Source: Cliona cf. orientalis
Lineage: Eukaryota > Porifera > Demospongiae > Clionaida > Clionaidae
Length of the DNA: 64,000 nucleotides
Assembly: GCA_963930775.1 (NCBI GenBank)
Contig: OZ005694.1
Location: 620,001-684,000 of the forward strand
Direction: 5' to 3'
Shown here: piece after piece, positions 45,801-57,269 of the stretch
How the letters are laid out: every line of letters begins with the position of its first letter
Position numbering within the stretch: position 1 is the first letter of the stretch
Position numbers and translations under genes: made by a program
The notes under the pieces: generated by a model
The model's database searches: none
Seen by the model: only the letters and a program-made list of their open reading frames with translations
Told to the model about the DNA's origin: nothing

Positions 45801-46851
45801 GAATCTGCTCCCCGGTGTACGTCTTTAAGACTATGTTGGTGGGCTGTAACTCGGCAGAGGGTAGAAGATTGGCAACCGCTGACTCAGGGGCCAGAGACAC
45901 GGCAGCCCCAGTGTCGACCTCCATAGTAAGGGGTTGGTCGTTCACTTTCAGCTCCACACGGTACGGTGGGGAAGATGAGGTATCCCTGACAACAAATAAG
46001 GACTCCTCTACTGACTCATCTGCTGATTCTGCAGAGTCATCAGGCTGTGTTGTGGGCTCTTCTGGTAAAGGGGCAGGCTCAGTAGTAGTGGTTGTAGTAG
46101 TAGACAACCATTTGGTTTTCCTGGTGGGGCCTCTAGTGGGCTTCCCAGCTGCTTTAGAGCGACAAGCAGGCGCTATGTGGCCTATTTTACCACATTTGTG
46201 GCATGTAGCATTACGGAATTTACACGTACTTTTATCGTGGTTTCCTCGTCCGCATCGACCACACAACTTGTTTTGCACAGCAGGTGTTCCTACTGCTAGC
46301 ACAGAGCTCGAGGGTTGGCTTCCCTTCAATTCCTTTGATTTGATAGTGGCAGCTTCCATGCCTTGACTGATTTCAAGGGCTTTTTCCAAGGTAAGATTGG
46401 CTTTAGTGAGCAGCACCTTCTGAGTGCTTTCGCTTTGCATGCCACATACCAGGCGGTCTCTCAGAGCTTCTGGAAGAAATGTACCGAATTTGCATCGACT
46501 GGCGAGACGTCTGAGATTCGCCAGATAATCGCTGATTGACTCGCTTGTGCCTTGGTTCCTTCGATAGAAGTGAAACCTTTCAGCGATGACAATGGGCTCT
46601 GGATCATAATGCTTCTTGAGGGTGGCCACTAGTTCATCGAAACTCTTTTCCTTGGGCAATTGGGGAGACACGAGCCCCCGAAGTAGAGTGTAGTGGACCG
46701 AGCCGATAACGGTGAGCAGCGTCGGGACGAGTTTGTCCGCTTCGATACCGTTCGCTTCCACAAACAGCTGAAAACGTTCGAGATAAGCTGTCACGGTTTC
46801 ATCAGCAGGTTTGAATTCCTGCATTCGACCAATGGTCCTGGTAGCCGCCAT
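42828..46851 (-). pseudogene. Gag-Pol polyprotein with one frameshift in integrase
   Basis: From ATG at 46851 the frame runs to 43468. In order it has a Gag capsid-like region, two CCHC knuckles (CGRCGRGNHDKSTC and CHKCGKIGHIAPAC), a Ser/Thr-rich linker, an aspartic protease (MEVDTGAAVSLAP), reverse transcriptase with YIDDIIIT, RNase H (AGDASAYGVGAV and TDHKPLTAIL) and integrase with an HHCC zinc site and the first two catalytic Asp regions. Near 43550 the frame shifts. The integrase Glu region, its C-terminal domain and a Pro/Glu-rich tail continue in another frame to 42828. The single shift is either a disabling mutation, an assembly error or, less likely, programmed. Several antisense ORFs here (for example 45770-46366) are shadows. 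Confidence 0.9.
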
Positions 46852-46892
46852 GATAGAGGGATTGTCTCTGATCCCGTCCTCGTCGCCAGTTT

Positions 46893-47141
46893 TGTGGTAT
46901 CTTTGCCACAAATAGACGGCTACTGTACTACCTAGCTACCTATACTGTACTCACAAGTGGTGAGCGTCTATGCCTAGCTACACTTCACAGTGTTTTCATT
47001 AAAAAGTTAAAAGTGCACAGACATACAGGGGTAGTACAACATATGAGACAGCTACAGAAGACTGACTGACAAAACACAACATTGCAATGCATTATATAGG
47101 TAAATGTGTGGGCGTGGTACAGGAAGTATAAATATACCACA
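46893..47141 (-). repeat. 5' LTR of the Ty3/gypsy element
   Basis: 249 bp. It carries the element's promoter by family knowledge. AATATAC- and TATAAATA-like sequence occurs near one end. Confidence 0.9.
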
Positions 47142-47249
47142 AAATCCACACATATTTCCATACTATATGAAATCTTATTCATTTCAAATACTTTTCAAAT
47201 GATAGTATTCAAACAATTTCATATATTCTTAAAAGCAGTGGAAAGAATT

Positions 47250-47420
47250 CACATATTTTTACACAATATGCAAAATAATATTCATACATTTTCAAGCGTA
47301 CATAAAATGATATCAGAATTTCACACAATTTTCACAATATTTTTACACAATATGCAAAATAATATTCACACATTTTCAAACATACATAAAATGATACCAG
47401 AATTTCACATAATTTTCAAT
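47250..47420. repeat. Tandem duplication of about 90 bp
   Basis: The phrase ATTTTTACACAATATGCAAA with following sequence to AGAATTTCACA is present twice. It is part of the right sub-terminal region of CACTA element 2. Confidence 0.75.
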
Positions 47421-47546
47421 CCAATTCAAACATCTACTGAATGACAGAGTGAATCATATCAAACAGTTTTCACATACTAACTGAGTAGATCACATGCTTT
47501 TCAAACATATTCCACATAGATTTAACACAAATGATTCCCAGTAGTG

Positions 47547-47563
47547 ACCATGACCATGTCCTT
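47547..47563 (-). CDS. Orphan 5' part of the membrane-segment exon
   Basis: On the minus strand a pyrimidine-rich TTTTATTATTACAG acceptor is followed by 17 coding bases ending in GGT, the duplicated target site. Joined to 37979-37877 they give a 120-nt exon, phase 1 at both ends, with no stop. This is the strongest evidence that CACTA element 2 inserted in an exon. Confidence 0.65.
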
Positions 47564-48023
47564 CTGTAATAATAAAACTCCAATATTATTATAATGATAC
47601 TCAAGAAGCCTATATATTATTATGATTATTGTAGTAGTCATTATGGTCAATGTAGTAGGCCCACTCTAAACTAACCGCATGCGCAAGAGATAAATACGTA
47701 ATCGGTCATGTAGTTGTTGTCATGGACACAAAAATCGCCATAATAATATTGTTTCAATACCTAGGCACTCGTAAGTACAACGAATCCAGTGGCGTAAGAT
47801 GTTTTGGAGTAGGGGGGCTGAGAATTAGTAATTCAGTACCTATGGCGGGCTACACTTGTCAAAATCTACAGGGTCTGGGGGCATGCTCCATCAAGAAATT
47901 TTCTATTTTTACATATAGCTATTTAGAGCGATTCTGGTGCATACTGAGCATAATATTGGTTGACAAAAATGGGGTAAATTGCTAATTTCACTAGTACCCG
48001 TAAACAAGTGTCCTTAAGGTATA

Positions 48024-48407
48024 CCGTAGAATCCCGCGATTACGCCCCCCCTTTGTGCATGTTAGGATTGGGCAAAAGTGGGGAGGGGGCTTATACGCGG
48101 GATCCTAACATTTCCGTGTGACGACCATTACCGACCGCCGAATATCACGTGGGCGCGCGATCTCTGTACTTTCTCTGGCTGTTTGGTGGGCAAAACTCGA
48201 GAAAAACGACAAAGTAAGGCGTATTGTGACACAAATAGCTAGTTTGCTAGCTGTAGCTACTGTTTTTATTGACTTATGGACCCCATTTTACAGTCAGGGA
48301 GGGGGGGGGCTTATACGCGAGACAAAACTACCTATGCAGGAACTTGAGCTAAAAATGCAGGGGGGGCTTATGCGCGAGGGGGGGGGCGTAATCGCGGGAT
48401 TCTACGG
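48024..48407. mobile_element. TA-flanked MITE (CCGTAGAATCCCGC ends)
   Basis: The ends CCGTAGAATCCCGCGATTAC and the reverse complement are flanked by TA. G-rich repeats reading GGGGGGCTTATACGCG are internal. The same family is at 62437-62812. Confidence 0.8.
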
Positions 48408-48660
48408 TACTATTTTCATGGTGATCTTCCCTTCCAGAAATTCAATTTCTAACTTGGAGGGTGAAGCTAGCTCATCCTCCTAATATATTCATTGAGGAGT
48501 TTGTTTTCACAATATTATTTTGACAAAATGGGTAAATTTAGCAGGTGATATGCCCGACGGTTTAAATGCACTGAGATGTTCTTGTGTAGCTATGCTGTAT
48601 GCAACATTTGTGTAATGTATGTGCCGGAGGTGTAGCTATACATGATGTGACTACTCCAGT

Positions 48661-48758
48661 TTACCAGTGACTGTGTGTTGATCTCTTCCCTTGATTTGAC
48701 TGGAATGCTGGAGTGTGTGATCCCTTGATCCCACATAGGAACGGTCTCTTTCTGAAAC
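48661..48758 (-). CDS. Alternative terminal exon without Death domain
   Basis: AACAG acceptor, 32 further codons (FRKRPFLCGIKGSHTPAFQ...), TAA. It is phase-compatible with the SAM exon ending at 48896. The ancestral alternative is splicing from 48896 straight to the membrane-segment exon. It may be a real short isoform or a misprediction. Confidence 0.4.
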
Positions 48759-51700
48759 CTGTTGAATACAATGTTGGCCTGTGTGTACAAGAGTGGACAA
48801 AAAATAATCATGATCATGTATTAGCTACGTGTCACGGTTATCATGAATCACTAATTATAATCATGCAGAAAGACTTGACTTGAGATTAACTATACCTTTA
48901 ACTTCCATAAACATCTTTAAAAATAGCTTCTTTCCTATTTTGGTTAGTCCAATATCATCAAAATCTTTCTCATCACACAGAAGAAACCCAGAAGGAGATA
49001 TACCACTAGCTACAGAGGGAGTTAAGAAAAACACTGCATGTGATGGCAATATTCATGAATTAGTAGTCAGTGGAGGTTTGTACTTACGAGAGAGAGTCTT
49101 GCAGTCTTCATCACTTATTCCCTTTGATCCAAGCCACTTAAAAAAATCTTCATTAGACATGGAACTGCTAAACGTCAGATTATGTGTGGCCGAAGGTATA
49201 TCAGGAGGATCACTATGTTTGTCTATGAACATGTATTAATAATAATATTATTATTGTAGAGATGAAATATCTGTCATGTGTATAGCACAGTGTTCTCCCA
49301 AGTATGCATGCATGAGGCATAAGGCGGATCGGCCCAACAAGCTTTTAGTACAGAATTTCCTTTGATAGAGAGTATCCAAAAGATTTTGATGTGGCAACAG
49401 ACTTCACCCAAGCCACTAGCTCCCTCTTGTCATGGCTTAATTTTTGCTTGGAGAGAACACTGGGACTAGTATTATTATGCAAGAGGATGTACGCGAATGC
49501 TATACTGTCCTATGTACCAAATCAGACAGTGGTTTGTAACTAATTATAGTAGCAGCTGCTATCAGCATTTCAATATGCTTATTGATGATTTTTACTATTG
49601 CTCGCTAATTCATCTCCTAATTGGTTCGTTAAGGAGTTTGTGCTCACAATTTTGACACAATGGGTAAATTAAGCAGGTGACATGCCTTCAATAAACTGTG
49701 TATGGTGTGTGCATCACTTGTGTACACACTATGTGACTAGTTATGATCTACCGATTTTTGCTTGTTGTTTAATAGTTGAAGAGCTTAGCTGATGCTGTGT
49801 AGTTCTGGGAGTAGCCGCACCACTGGAATAATCTGTGTGCATCACAAATAAATATAATAATGCCATCTTAAAAGATTGACTGTATCTCTTACCTCTTGAA
49901 GGCATATATGATAGAATAACTTTGTGATGAGGTGACTTAATCCCCTTGAGGATGACCTGGTGTAGAAGTTGAGGGAAATTTTCACAGAGAGGGCGTGCCT
50001 CCAGTACACAGCTGGGTAACCCTCTACCCGGTTCAAAGTCATCAAGCTCAGCTTTGGTCACCTACGTATATACAACAATAAATTAACTTTTATGAATTAA
50101 TTGTAAATACCGTTGGCTGAGATGGATGTATTTCCCACTGATTATCCATCACTTTGGTCCACTTGACTGCATCAAGCACTACTTCAATTTCTTTCCCTTC
50201 TAACTCAACAACCCTGTGGCAGCCAGCTAGGAAAGTATCCTCAGGATAGTACTGGCTTATATGCTGCAAGTGTATAAAGATCACTGATCGACAGTATGTA
50301 TGACTATACATACAGACAGAGAAAGTCTACCATACATTTATATGCAATTCGGTGTTCCAAGTGAAAATTATGTGAATCTCGTGCCTCTGCTGATGGCTGA
50401 GATAACTACGGTAGAATAGCTGGTTGTAGTACATTCTCTCTGAATCTTGATTCTCTTCAATAGCACCAACTCCAGAGAAACCTTTCATGTCTATGACTCC
50501 ATAAAATGTGTCTGCATTAAAGCTACCTCCCAGCGGCTTGAACTTGTAGGGGAGGGACTTCTGACTACAAAATGCTCGTACTATTTTAAGCTTAGAGAGG
50601 TCCCGTTTAGTACTGCAATGCTGGATCTCAACTGTGACAGGCTTAACAAAGGTGCACTGTGGCTCACAGCGCAGCCAATAGATGGCACTGACTAGACTAG
50701 TGTTCTCAGGGAACTCATAGTCCCCGGCAAGAGAAGCTTTGATGAAAATGGTACATTGCTGAGAGCCTTCTGGTAAGCTGCCTGCACGGATATGAAGCTT
50801 CAAGCCATTCCACTTGACAAGCTGACCTTGAGAAGAGTGTACAACCACACTCGTTTCACCACACACTTCCACACCAGGTAATGTCCACACAGCTGTATAA
50901 AGATGTATACAAAATGATTAATTGCAGTTAGGCATGTACACCACCGCATGTGATGATGTAATCACAAAGAGTTCTATACAGCTTCAAATTTTAGTACGTA
51001 CCAATGTCAGTTGCTTCAGCTGACGTTGATTGTGTAGCATCAATTTCTTCAATCTGGAATTTACCTGCAGTGCATGGGAGTGAGCACGATAATAATAATT
51101 ACAGTATCACATACTAATAATGAATTAGTACTTTCTTCTGTAGACTGAACATCTGTGCTAGAGGAATCTGTAGCTGCAGTAAGCACTTTTAAAGAATTTT
51201 GCTGGTGTGGCTGCAACTCTATCTTAGTTTCAGGAGATTGTGGGTGCATTTTCTACAGTATATCATAACGTTCAAATGAAAAGTAGAAATAGGCATTTAG
51301 GGTTAGCTACATACCATTTCCTTAATAAGTTTCATCAGTGGTGTTTGGAATTTAGTAGACAATCCATAGTGCTCCAGTGAGTCTTTGTTCAGGCTCAGAA
51401 ATACATCACCACTTATTTTGGCGTCTACATGCAGTCGTAATAGTATGAATATATTTACAATGTTTGGATGTTATTGAAATAATTATACCTTTCAGTTTGC
51501 CAATATCATGTCTATAATCAACTGCCATAAATATTGGATGGTGAGATAACCATTGAGATAATTGCTCATGATCCAGGTGCTTTGAGAATGTCAACAGTGG
51601 ATCTTCTGCATGAATAATGTTAAGTACAAGCAAGTGAAAGAGTGTGAAAGACAGAGAGAGAGAGAGGGAGTTTAATTTCTCGGAGGGGAGGGGGGAGGGA

Positions 51701-54700
51701 GAAGGAAAGTGAATGAATGTTTACTATTACCAAATAGGCCTTCTCTTCCCACATGAGTTTCTGATTTCAGACTAAAACTCCGCTTTGCTTTCAAAAAATC
51801 TTCGATAACTTCTTTGTCCTCTTGAGAATATTGCATTCTTAGCTGACTAACTTGATGACCATAAGAACTCTCAATGTTGGCTCTAAAATCCGGAGTAGAT
51901 TATGCAGTGACATAATGAACTCTGATCAATATACCTGTAGTCGTAGCTGATTGCAGGAAACACACTCCATGGCTCTTTGCACTTAGGACAGAATTTGTCA
52001 AAATTTTTGTACATACGAGCCAAGCACAGTTGACAAATAGTGTGTCCGCACTGAAGTGTGCAGGGGTCGACTTGCAAGGTTCGACACACAGGGCACTTCA
52101 TTTCAGCCATTGAGGGTGTGCATAGTAATAATAATTAATATGCTATCAACCTTGAAATGTTTGAATAATATTACCTGTACTTCTTGTATTTCTGATGCAG
52201 AACTGATTTGGGCTGATTCAAAATGTATGCATAAGACCAAGAGTAAATAAAGAGGGGGAGAGTGTCGAACCGCGTATATGCCGTGCGTAATGGCTGTTCG
52301 TACGGTTCATGACCTTTATCATGATATTCGTTTGTGGAGGTCACTCTGAAGTGTACTAGCACTCATGCACACGCACTAGCACTACTATGGTATACTTGTG
52401 CGTGCACATGTGGCTGGCCTGGGCTGTAGTGTATATGAATTAGGGTGACCTCCAAACATGAATATCATTACAAAAATCATGAACTGTACGAATAGCTGTT
52501 ACACAGGGCGTATGCGCAGTTCGACACTCTCCCTCCCCCTCTTTACATACTCCTGATGATGTCAAAATAAAGCTGCCGAAGACTCACCAATTAAGCTCTT
52601 GAGTGCAGACTTTTCCTTTGAAGTTGGAGAGACTTCCTGAGACCATGAGTCATAAGAATTTAAATTGAAGTCATCAGCTGCTATGCTACAATCTGGAAGA
52701 AAATGAATGATACACTCAAAATTTCATGGGCAACTACCACTTAGTGATATACACAATAAATCATCGGTTGCATTATCAATTAGCATTATTAACCTCTCAC
52801 CTTTTAACATTTTACAAACTTTATAAGAAATTCCATTTGCATTGAGAAACAGCAGAAACTTACTCTGTTTCATTTTAGGATCAAAATTTTCTGGAGGAGC
52901 TATTTTACATAAAAGAAGTGGTAATCAGCACACTACCAATGCGCTTTAGCTATATTACCTGTTAGTTGAAGTTGTACTTCAGCAGTCACTGACAGCACAG
53001 GCTGACTGGTTGTGGAAATCACACACCGGTGATTTCCTTCAAGCTCACTTTCAAACTCTTTAATAGATAATACACCACACTCCTTTAGTTCGTAATGTCC
53101 ATCATCCTCTTCTATTTCTTCATCATCAACCAACCATTTATACTGTAGTTTCTCATCACTATGTTTGACTTTGAAAATAAGGTCTACAGAGAGATCAACT
53201 GCTTTACCCAAGTCAACAGTCTGACAAGCACTTGGTTCCTATATCATTGAATAGGATTCCAAATAAACAAAAAAATATATCTGATTTTTTATACATAACA
53301 ATGGAGATTAAAGGCCTATAATATACTCTAAAGCAGGAGAAAGGGCATGAAACTCCAAAAATTTCCTGCAGATCCTTGGACCATAGTGATAATAACAGTT
53401 AAAGTAGCTTTCTGGACAATAATGTACGTGTTTAAGCTTTAGCTAAGTTGATTTGTATGCCCTTTCAAGTTTCTGTTACAAGTCTATATAAGCCCTTTGT
53501 ATTAGTATTCCATTTTAGTGTTCACAACGCACCTTGAACCATACGATTACAGACTGTTTAGTGTCGTCCACCTTCACTGAAATTGGTTTAGCTTTATCTT
53601 TAAGACAGGATGCTGTAAGATGAGGTGTGCAATCATCAGGATTATGACTGAAAGTCATCACATGTCCATCGTAGTCTTCACTATTTCTATGCATGATGCA
53701 TTCACAAGCTGTTTCATACTCTTTCAATGGTTCACTCAGTGATGTTGATAGTACGTTGCTTACAGCATTCCACACTTTCTTGCATATTTGGTGACCTTCA
53801 TGACCAAATTGAAACGTCTCTGCAGGCTGAGAATAAATGATGTGAATCTCATAGTACTCATGTGTTGAAAGCAATGTGACATAGTATCTCTCATCGATTC
53901 TAAATGTGACCTTGTTTCTCCAATAAGTGTCATTTTTAGAAGTCTCATCAAAGATGTCAGGCAGGAGAAGTTCCCATCCTTTGTCACGGTTGTTTGTTAT
54001 CAATCTTGTGAATAAGTAGCAAAACCCACCCATTGGGGCAAATCCACATGTAAAATTTATCTGCAGTGGGATTATGGAGCAAACTTGAGCTTCCTGAATT
54101 TGTACACTCAACTCAGCTTGCTGAGCATCATTCAAAATGCATGGAATCACATACTGAGGATGAACATCATGTTCAGCATTGTCTGGATCCACTGGATCTA
54201 CTGAAGATACGTTAGATTCTGCAATCTTAATGATGTTTACAGGAGCAATGATTCCAAGATGCTCAAGGATAATCATTAGCTTATCAAGTTGTAGTGGACA
54301 CCCTTCTTTTTCTTTGCATCGTTCTTTCAGTTCTTTGACCATGAATACTCCCCACTTTTTCAGCCTCAAGGAAAGTTTAGGATGAGACGTTAAACTGAAT
54401 GAATTGAAGATGAGCTCTGAAATACTCTTATACACAACAGCAGGATCACAGATGACTATGTCCTTCAGTTGCTCCACTTCAGGGAAATAGATGACAATTC
54501 CAAGTATTTTGTGCATTCTTGAGAGTAAAGCCTGGAGTTGCATTTGCTTAATGTATAGCTTCCTAGCAATATACTCACAATGGTGAAATTGAAGTATGGA
54601 GTGGCCAGCTAGCTGCATTCTGCGGAGGATAACGCTGAACATATACCAGGATGCAGGCAATTTTTCAGACTCCGAACACTTGAGTCTATTTTCAACAAGG

Positions 54701-55872
54701 TTCATTATCACTTTTTGATAATCCTCAGGATTATTGTTCTGATATTCATTGGGATTGCCACTGCATCTTTTGTTAGGCTTGATGCTCACTTCAAGTGCTA
54801 GCTGATTTTCTTGAGCATAAACTAATGTTTCTTTAAGAAACGGTTTTACATTTTCATGAATAATAGTATTCACACGATCAATATCTTGTGTCTCAACTTT
54901 ATCGACGTGTGTACCAACAAGTAGTGCCACGTTTTCTGATGATACTTTAGAAGTGGTTGATACGCAGATTAGCGACTGCATGATAACTTCCATTTGCTTG
55001 TATATTGTGCCAGTACGCACCTCCTGGGGACTTGCTTTCAGCTGCACGGTTTCACTCAGCTCTTTCTCAAAATTTTCATACGAAAAGAAGAGTAGGTATA
55101 ATGCTTTACCTATGGTCACAGTGGGGAGCATTTCCAAAAATGCTCTTTGTCCACCAACATCTGCTAAACTGCATAACTTTTTAATGAGTGGAATATCAGG
55201 CAAGTCTTCGCCTGATCTCAATAAAGTAGTGAGATCTTCAAAATACTTATTGATTTCCTCCATGATAGGGTCTTTTTGCCTAACAATAGCAGCACTTGAC
55301 CAAGAGAATGGAGATTCTGCCATCTCTAAATCTGGCACAGAGGCTGGAAATTGTGCCTTCTCTGAATCTGGCACAGAGACTGGAGATTTTTCCTTCTCTG
55401 AATCTGGCAAAGAGACTGGAGAAACTATAGTATCCAAAATAGAAGTATTACTATCTGTTTCCATTGGATGTGAATCTGAAATTGCCTTCCTTTGAGGTGG
55501 ACCTTCAGTCAATACTTTCGCGTTATGTGTCATCAAGATATGCTTGTAGATTGTCAGTGCTTCCTTCCTCAGATCTGTTGTATCTTCATACAAGTGTAAA
55601 TCGAATAACATTGCTGAATCAAGATGAGGTGATGTACATTCTTTCTTCTCGTTAGCAGCTATAGTATGGGACTCATATGCAGCTGTACTTGGAGAAATCT
55701 CACTCGGCTGAAATCCTTTCACTTTAGCTAGCCTTTTCCAAAATGTCGTTTTTCCGGTGCGTGGTACACCACACAGGAGCATTCGAAAAACCTGCAGGCT
55801 GATTTGATGCTGTTCATTCTTCAAAGATTCTTGATAAACGTTTATGAAGATGTAGTCTTGAAGATCTTTCAC
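48661..55872 (-). CDS. Roc-COR / Ig / RING / SAM / ZU5 / SAM protein (18 exons visible, 5' end not found)
   Basis: Exon 1 of this model (55872-53533) encodes a Roc GTPase and COR-type domain: P-loop GVPRTGKT (residues 35-42), DVGGQ switch II, GTHVDK in place of the guanine motif, then a long helical COR-like region. Next come an Ig-like exon (53238-52959), three linker exons (52899-52864, 52692-52588, 52212-52175), a C3HC4-type RING exon (from 52095 or 52110 to 51935: CPVC, CTLQCGH, CQLC, CPKC), a helical exon (51882-51731), a SAM domain (51605-51489 and 51424-51315), linkers (51252-51132, 51064-51002), ZU5 (50892-50336), conserved post-ZU5 exons (50263-50111, 50061-49893, 49832-49752) and a second SAM (49222-49088, 49009-48896). 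The last exon here (48758-48661) ends at TAA. All phases agree, giving about 1,609 aa. It is probably a cytoplasmic sensor or scaffold. Exons beyond 55872 are likely, since that point looks like an acceptor, not a start. Confidence 0.75.
49223..49751. other. Long intron of the Roc-COR gene
   Basis: About 530 bp, AT-rich, no recognised element. It is longer than the gene's other introns, mostly 50-130 bp. Confidence 0.5.
52250..52543. mobile_element. TA-flanked MITE in a Roc-COR gene intron
   Basis: AAGAGGGGGAGAGTGTCGAAC at the left is matched by GTTCGACACTCTCCCTCCCCCTCTT at the right, with TA at both sides. It lies wholly in the intron between exons 52692-52588 and 52212-52175, so it need not disturb the protein. 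Confidence 0.7.
55300..55450 (-). repeat. 48-bp in-frame tandem repeat in the Roc domain
   Basis: Three or four degenerate copies encode units like SPVSVPDSEK (16 residues apart). They sit between the P-loop and switch II, so they form a low-complexity insert in a GTPase domain. Confidence 0.7.
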
Positions 55873-56214
55873 ACCTGATGGTTGTTCACAGAAAACGATG
55901 ATTTACGTGCGATTCAGTGCATTAACGTCAGTTACTATCTGGACAATTGCTTACTAACGTAATTTATCACAAACATTTGTATTGTGGCATCACGCATGGA
56001 AAGCACATAAAGACTATGTCAGTGTGGCCACATAATTATAGCTAAAACAAAATCCATTAAGGATTGTTGCAGCCAACATATAGTGCAGATCTGATAACAT
56101 GAACGTGAATGATGGGATGAATACAATTATTGAGGAGATAACAGAGTATGCTTGCTCATGATTTACATCTCCTGAAATAAGGTAACTATAATTCTAAGAC
56201 CACTTTGTTATTTA

Positions 56215-57099
56215 TGGTGGCCGAGAGAGACATACACGCACTATGATTCGATCTAAAGTGATTCGACTGTAATCCATTCCACTGTAAGCGATTCGACTCT
56301 AAGCGATTCAACCTTAAGTGATTCGACCGTAAGTGATTCAACCTTAAGCGATTCGTTGGTAAGTGATTTGACCCTAGAACTAATCGATTTGTTAGTTAGT
56401 GATTCGATCCTAAGTGATTCGTTGATAAGCTATTCATCTTTAAGCGATGTGATTTGTTGGTAAGCGATTCGACCGTAAGCGATTCGTTGGCAAATGATTC
56501 GACCGTAAGCGATTCATTGATAAGCTATTCATCTTTAAGCGATGTGATTCATTGATAAGCGATTCGACTGTAAGTGATTCGTTGGCAAGTGATTCAATCA
56601 TAAGCGATTCATTGGTAAGCGATTCGACCCTAAATGATTTGTTGGTAAGCTATTCATCTTTAAGGGATATTCGATTTCTTTGTACACGATTCAACCGCAA
56701 GCGATTCTTTGGGTAAGCTATGCGATTTGATTTCTTGGTGAGCAATTTAGCTAATCACGTGACATTAATTAATATTATTGCCTTCCTCGTGCATGTGAAC
56801 CTGTACCTCACGTCACTGAGCTCATGGTGCACCATGAATGTTGACGGTAAGTGATCTATAGAGCTATATTATATCATCGTTGCATTATGAATTACCTATG
56901 TACTGATCTGCATGCACGACAGAATCCTGCGCATGGGCTTGGGGGTGCAGCATAGGAAATAGCTATATCGGAGGGAGCTACTTCAATTTGATAGCTTCAG
57001 ACTGGCTGGTATCGGATACCTTGATATTTCAGTGGAATGGATTACGGTCGAATCACTTAAGGTTGAATCATAGCGCGTGTGTGTTTCTCTTGGCCACCG
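56215..57099. mobile_element. TA-flanked TIR element containing a GATTCG minisatellite
   Basis: Inverted ends of about 70 bp begin TGGTGGCCGAGAG / CTTGGCCACCG and are flanked by TA. The left half is a tandem array of about 8-17-bp units (TAAGCGATTCG and variants) from 56245 to 56720. A small plus-strand ATG with a GTAAGT donor (near 56830) is the only coding hint. Confidence 0.7.
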
Positions 57100-57269
57100 T
57101 AGTTAATCTATAGCTAAGATGAGCGAAATATACCAGTTGCAATGTTCAATCTTGCATTGTAGTAATTGAAGGAGTGAGGCTAAATCGCTAAACTAGTAAT
57201 TTGACCCAATACTGACATTATCTAACGTTGAGCCAACTATGGACAATTCTTATAATATGCTCATTTCCT

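Larger units (their letters stand above)
42460..47141 (-). mobile_element. Nearly intact Ty3/gypsy LTR retrotransposon, TSD AAATC
   Basis: Two 249-bp LTRs flank a gag-pol region. AAATC is duplicated at 42455-42459 and 47142-47146. A primer-binding-site-like TGGCGACGAGGACGGG follows the 5' LTR on the minus strand (about 46890-46870). The LTRs look identical, which indicates a recent insertion. The element sits in the right sub-terminal region of CACTA element 2. Confidence 0.92.
37983..47546 (-). mobile_element. CACTA element 2, TSD ACC, inside an exon
   Basis: The left end CACTACTAG and right end CCCAGTAGTG (reverse complement CACTACTGGG) are flanked by ACC (37980-37982 and 47547-47549). Both ends share inward similarity (AAATCTATGTG) and carry AT-rich sub-terminal repeats (37990-38400 and 47150-47530) in inverse orientation, as CACTA elements do. 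It interrupts the exon for the membrane segment of the Roc-COR gene. It contains two minus-strand coding units, a MITE and a complete LTR retrotransposon. No Tnp2 transposase was found, so it is probably mobilised in trans. Confidence 0.75.

Noticed and set aside
45770-46366. 198-codon plus-strand ORF
   Set aside because: Antisense to the gag-pol frame of the Ty3/gypsy element. Its composition follows the coding strand and it has no domain.
54953-55495. 180-codon plus-strand ORF
   Set aside because: Antisense shadow of the Roc domain exon, including its Ser/Pro repeat.
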